A stretch of DNA of 64,000 nucleotides from Prionace glauca (taxonomy: Eukaryota; Chordata; Chondrichthyes; Carcharhiniformes; Carcharhinidae), in assembly GCA_037974335.1 (NCBI GenBank), contig CM075729.1, positions 78,412,975-78,476,974 on the forward strand, given 5' to 3'. Position 1 is the stretch's first letter. The number at the start of each line of letters is the position of its first letter. Made by a program: the position numbers and the translations under genes. Under the pieces are notes generated by a model, which saw only the letters and a list, made by a program, of their open reading frames with translations, had not been told where the DNA came from and did no database searches. Of the stretch, positions 60,216 to 64,000 are shown one piece after another.

Positions 60216-62258
60216 AAAACAGTAGTACCTAAAATAAAGGTTCTACATTTCTTAGTTACACAGGTATGTGTTTTAAGCATTTGTTTATTTGCTCGTTTTA
60301 GTTAGTAAACCTTACTACTCCCCATAATCTTTACTACAGCTATTATAAAAACTTTATTTTGAATAAAACCTTACTATGAAATTGCACTAGTATTTGAATG
60401 GCTAATGAGGGAAGCAAGACAAATATTCACCAATCAATCGCTCCACTCTCACTCATTCCAATGTTTTTTTGTAACTTCCCACCTCTGCTCTCTCACAAAC
60501 TCTGCTTCCAGCCTCTTGACAAAAACATTATGTAGGCCGCAATTAGAACGCTGATTGCCCACCACTGCGGTAGTGGCTACTCTTTTGAGGTAGTTTTTTT
60601 CTGTGTGGTCAAAATGATCTAACAATGTTCGACAACATTAACTGCCCAAAGCAGATTTAGGCTTCTCTTTTCATCAAAACATCTCCCACCTTAAACGTAA
60701 AGTCAGCTGGAAGCTACGGATATAATTCTGACCTTCAAGATTCCTTTACCAGAATCCAATAATAAATAGCTAACAGTTCACAGCTTTAACTAGGATGTCA
60801 ATTGAAGACTCCATTATAAATGTTATTTAAAACACAGGAAAATGCAATTAGATCAACATGGCAACTGCTGATAAACGTTCAAACTTTTTTTTCAAAAACA
60901 AACGCAACCCAGTTGTCTACTCCTCCAGATAGTAGCTTTAACTTGGTCTCTTGCCAAGTCTTTTCATAAACTGAGCAAACACTCAAGCTGCCAGCTTTTA
61001 TTTCTCTCTGTCGAAATATGCAGTCATTTATTCAGGATATAGATAGAGGAAGACGAGTACAGGCTGATTAATTCACCAGACTTTCTACAGGCACTGATTC
61101 AATGTTCCAGCGCAATCAATTTGTGCTGGCATCATTTAGAATCCAGTTTTCAGACTTATTTAATGCAACCTTCACTGTACACTTATTTCTGTTCCAATCT
61201 TATTCAGCGATAGACAATTCAACAGATCTGCTGATATTAATTGAGAGAGAGCATTGATAAGTGATAAAACAATAAGCTTTTAGCAAAGCTATGAAAACTA
61301 GAGGTGTCACTGAGAATTCTCACTTTGTTATAATGTCTGTTACCAGAAGTTATTACCTGTTCCTTTCTCCATATGTGCACACTTTCATTTCACAGACAAA
61401 TTTCATTTCAAGGCTTCTCTCAGATTAATGTTTCACAATATTGGCCATCCAGGCCTTATATATATTTAAAGGGAAGGTGATGAACTAATGTATTATCGCT
61501 AGACATTTTATTCAGAAAGTCAGTGAAAGGTTCTGGGGACCAGGGCTTGAATCCCGTCATGGCAGATAAATGCTGGCCAGCCCGCAATGCCCATGTCCTA
61601 CGAATGAATAACAGAAAGGCTATATATACACATTTTATGACATTACACATCCCAAACATGATGGGCTGAATGGCCTTCCTCAATGAAGCAAGATTCGAGA
61701 CTATCCCTTTCAGTTTCAGTCAAGACCAGTGCAAACTAAAGCGATCTTTATCTTGCATTATGCGCCTCAGTTCCATTCCTGCAAAGAGATATTTTTCCAT
61801 TTCAATCAGTCATTGTGTGGACTCAAGTGGGATGTCAAGAATTACAAATTCTACCAACAGAAGAAATTTAGGAATGATTGTACTCTATCTATAGAGAGCA
61901 TCTGAAGATGGGCGGCTATGAGGTTACCGGGTAGATAATATCATAGATTAAAGATTGATCTTAAGGCAGAACAAAAAGCATTTTGCTTTTAATGTATCAA
62001 CTTAAAAGGCTTGATTATCATGTCTGAGTTGAATATTTTTTACCAAAATCACATCTACCAGTGGGCTACGGTGAACAAACAAAACTGACGTTAATGTGCT
62101 GTTACCGACATAAAACAGTCTTCAAAGCTTGAGAGTCTTACAGTTCATATCCTTCTGACTATTCCCCCTCCCCCATCAAGTCAAACCTCTCTTTAGGCCT
62201 CCCTGTCCTGCCGCTGAACCCAGCTCTGTCTCGTTTTTTCAGCCCCTCTCTCTCATAC
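60216..62258. other. mostly unique sequence
   Basis: Includes only a deleted SINE at 61.5 kb and a short CR1-tail-like scrap (ATGGGCTGAATGGCCTTCCT) near 61.66 kb. Confidence 0.4.
61528..61612 (+). mobile_element. SINE family B with large internal deletion
   Basis: The B-box segment (GGGCTTGAATCCCGTCATGG) is followed directly by the 3' end (GATAAATGCTGGCCAGCC to AATGCCCATGTCCTACGAAT). About 200 bases of middle sequence present in other copies are missing. Confidence 0.6.
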
Positions 62259-62353
62259 CTTCTTCCCTCTGGCTTATCCGAATCGCCCCCGTTTGAATGA
62301 AGTTTAGGAAATGATGGAAAGCTGAAATTCTTGGCCTTTCGCCACGACTGCAT
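62259..62353 (-). CDS. candidate first coding exon of a gene surrounding APOBEC4 (possibly RGL1)
   Basis: On the - strand an ATG opens 31 codons plus two bases (starting MQSWRKAKNFSFPSFPKLHS), followed directly by the splice donor AAG|GTATGA at 62259/62258. The sequence is not part of any repeat family recognised here. In human, APOBEC4 is nested on the opposite strand in the early part of RGL1, a Ral guanine exchange factor. A - strand first exon about 8 kb beyond the 3' end of the + strand APOBEC4 would fit that arrangement. The residues were not recognised as RGL1 itself, so the gene name is an inference from position. It could also be a chance open frame. Confidence 0.3.
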
Positions 62354-63254
62354 TATTTTCCTGGACAGCAGAGGAAAAGCTTGGCAAAGAAAGACAAAAA
62401 CCTTAAATACAAAACACCATCGTGCCCTTGGATAATTAATCTAAAAGGCGAATTGAGAGAGAGAGAGACAGAGAGCAGGCAAGAACGTTAACAGCACTAT
62501 TTTTAAAATAAGAAATGTATGCTTTTGACCTCAAGACAAGGGGTTTGCAAATTGCAAACAATTTGATATTAGACGTTGTGCACATTAAGAAGCTTGTGAA
62601 AAAGAAAAGCAGTCACAAGTTCCAAGACACTACAGCGCACAAAGACTCTATCCTGTCCGTACTTCTTTTGGACGAGATAAGCACTTCTCAATGCAGAAAG
62701 TAGCCCTGCAGCAAGAGGCTGGAAATACGGGGAGAATGGGAGAGAAAAGGAACTCATCTAACAAATCATAGAACGTCACAGAAGTTACACTGAAAAGTTT
62801 TTCCAGTCACAGCCACTTTTGAATTAATACAGTTTTACTGTGGAATAAAGACAGACACAGTTATCACGGGGGGATAATTACTGGGAGCATCGAGCCGGCT
62901 TAAGAAGCTGTTACCCAATTCCATTTGTTTTTATTTCAGTGATTAAATCCGCTTTCAGCACTGGCACAGCTCGTGAAGAATAAGAGACAATGCTCTGTGA
63001 CTGACTGGTGTCTCAAAAAAACAACATTCCCCACTGTCTGTGTTGTTCTTGGCAGAGCTTCAGAGACTGGTCTGTGTTGTAGGGAGTGAAAATAGAGCTG
63101 ACTGCTGCACTCTTTTAACCAGTGCTGTTTTGGAAAGAAAAAAAAGGGGAGGACTGGGAGGTGCAGAGATCAGTCACATGTTAAAATGACAGATCATTCT
63201 GTTTAATTCAAAATAAGGTCGATTAACCCTAGAAATGGAACACTTCAGATGCTG
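62354..63254. other. unique sequence upstream of the candidate - strand exon
   Basis: No repeats except the (GA)n run. If the exon at 62.26-62.35 kb is real, its promoter would be expected here. No TATA box or CpG island is obvious. Confidence 0.3.
62455..62476 (+). repeat. (GA)n microsatellite
   Basis: Short GA run about 100 bases upstream (on the - strand) of the candidate exon at 62.26-62.35 kb. Confidence 0.9.
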
Positions 63255-63538
63255 TTGTTCTGGAGACATGGATTCAAAACTCATCATGACAACTGTTCGA
63301 ATTTTAATTTGATTAATAAATCTAGAATGAAAAATCAGTAATGGTGACCATGACTACCGACTAGTTCACTAAGGAAACTTGCCATGCTTACCACTGGTCC
63401 GGCCTACATGTCACCGCAGGCCCACAGCAATGCAGTTCACTCTTAAATGGCTAGCAAGTGATTTAGTTCAAGGGCAATGAGGAATGGGCAAAAATGCTGG
63501 CCCTGCCAGTGATGCCCACATCCCAGGACAGAATAAAG
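63255..63538 (+). mobile_element. tRNA-headed SINE (family B), 5' end missing
   Basis: Begins near the B box (ATGGATTCAAAACTCATCAT) and runs through CAGTAATGGTGACCATGACT, GGCCCACAGCAATGCAG and AGTTCAAGGGCAATGAG to the CCCACATCCCAGGACAGAAT end. The 5' tRNA-like head is missing. It abuts the CR1 fragment that runs out of the window. Confidence 0.75.
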
Positions 63539-63574
63539 AATTCAGCTCAGTATCACCCATCAGATTAAACATCT

Positions 63575-64000
63575 TTGTACATCTGTACAAAGCGTGCAGG
63601 AAGGTTTTTTGACTCAGTATGTAGATAGGCCAACTAGAGGTGAGGCTATATTGGATTTGGTGCTGGGAAATGAGACAGACCAGGTGCTGGACTTGGAAGT
63701 TGGTGTGCATTTTGGTGATAGTGACCACAATTTGGTTACGTTCACCTTAGTGATGGAAAGGGATAGGCATGAACCTCGGGTCAGTAGTTTTAGCTGGGGG
63801 AAGGGTAATTATGAGGCTATTAGGAGAGAATTAGGAAGCATAGGTTGGACTAGGAGACTACAGGGACTGGGAACGTCCGAAATGTGGAGTTTTTTCAAGG
63901 AGCAGCTACTGCGAGTCCTTGATAGGTATATCCCTGTCAGGCAAGGAGGATTTGGTAGGCCCAGGGAACCGTGGTGCACTAAAAAAGTTGATTCGTTGGT
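63575..64000 (+). mobile_element. CR1-clade LINE, endonuclease end, runs off the window
   Basis: An open frame from about 63582 to the window end reads EGFLTQYVDRPTRGEAILDL, then the endonuclease signature GDSDHNLVTF (the SDH catalytic block of AP-type LINE endonucleases), then the linker between endonuclease and RT ending REPWCTKKVDSL. It starts abruptly inside the endonuclease, so the copy is 5'-truncated, but longer than any other in the window if the RT follows beyond 64000. It abuts the 3' end of a SINE at 63538. Confidence 0.85.

Overview
The window looks like a piece of a shark (elasmobranch) nuclear genome. It is AT-rich and gene-poor. It is crowded with V-superfamily (HE1-like) SINEs, which have a tRNA-like head and a conserved core shared with zebrafish DANA. 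It also carries many 5'-truncated CR1-clade LINE tails ending in TTCTATG- or TTATGTTC-type repeats, Penelope-like element ends, and small inverted-repeat elements with GGCGGGATTTTCC-like ends. There is no sign of operons, ribosome binding sites or other prokaryotic features.

One host protein gene is clear: APOBEC4 at 53109-54230 on the + strand. It is a complete, uninterrupted 373-codon coding region that aligns end to end with vertebrate APOBEC4. Its HPE motif is intact, but the first of the two zinc-binding cysteines is read as Tyr126, which would remove one metal ligand. In human, APOBEC4 lies on the opposite strand inside the first part of RGL1. A 31-codon ATG-led segment with a good splice donor lies at 62259-62353 on the - strand, about 8 kb beyond the 3' end of APOBEC4. 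It is a candidate first coding exon of the surrounding gene, by position only.

Layout: 0-13 kb holds old SINE and CR1 debris, a local duplication at 2.8-4.5 kb, a 45-bp minisatellite at 9.3-9.6 kb, a possible LTR-like stretch at 11.15-11.82 kb and a perfect 53-bp tandem duplication. 13-31 kb is mostly unrecognised sequence with scattered SINEs, CR1 tails, an L2-type fragment beside a 25-bp-arm palindrome, and (AC)n tracts. 31.9-33.1 kb is a young CR1 copy with an open 374-codon reverse transcriptase segment. 33-43.7 kb is a dense pile of CR1 tails and V-SINEs around unique sequence at 37-41 kb. 43.8-45.7 kb is a palindromic Penelope-like insertion with a perfect 13-bp target duplication. 45.7-53 kb is mostly unique, but holds a three-layer nest of SINE, V-SINE and Penelope end. 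53-54.2 kb is APOBEC4. 54.3-60.2 kb is again repeats, including a second CR1 copy with two in-frame stops and a 122-bp CR1 slice set inside a G tract. 60-63 kb is unique sequence with the candidate exon. The last 430 bases are the endonuclease end of another CR1 that runs out of the window.

The elements form an ecology: CR1 supplies the reverse transcriptase, and some SINEs share its 3' tail, so they probably depend on it. APOBEC4 belongs to a deaminase family, but the sequence does not link it to control of these elements.
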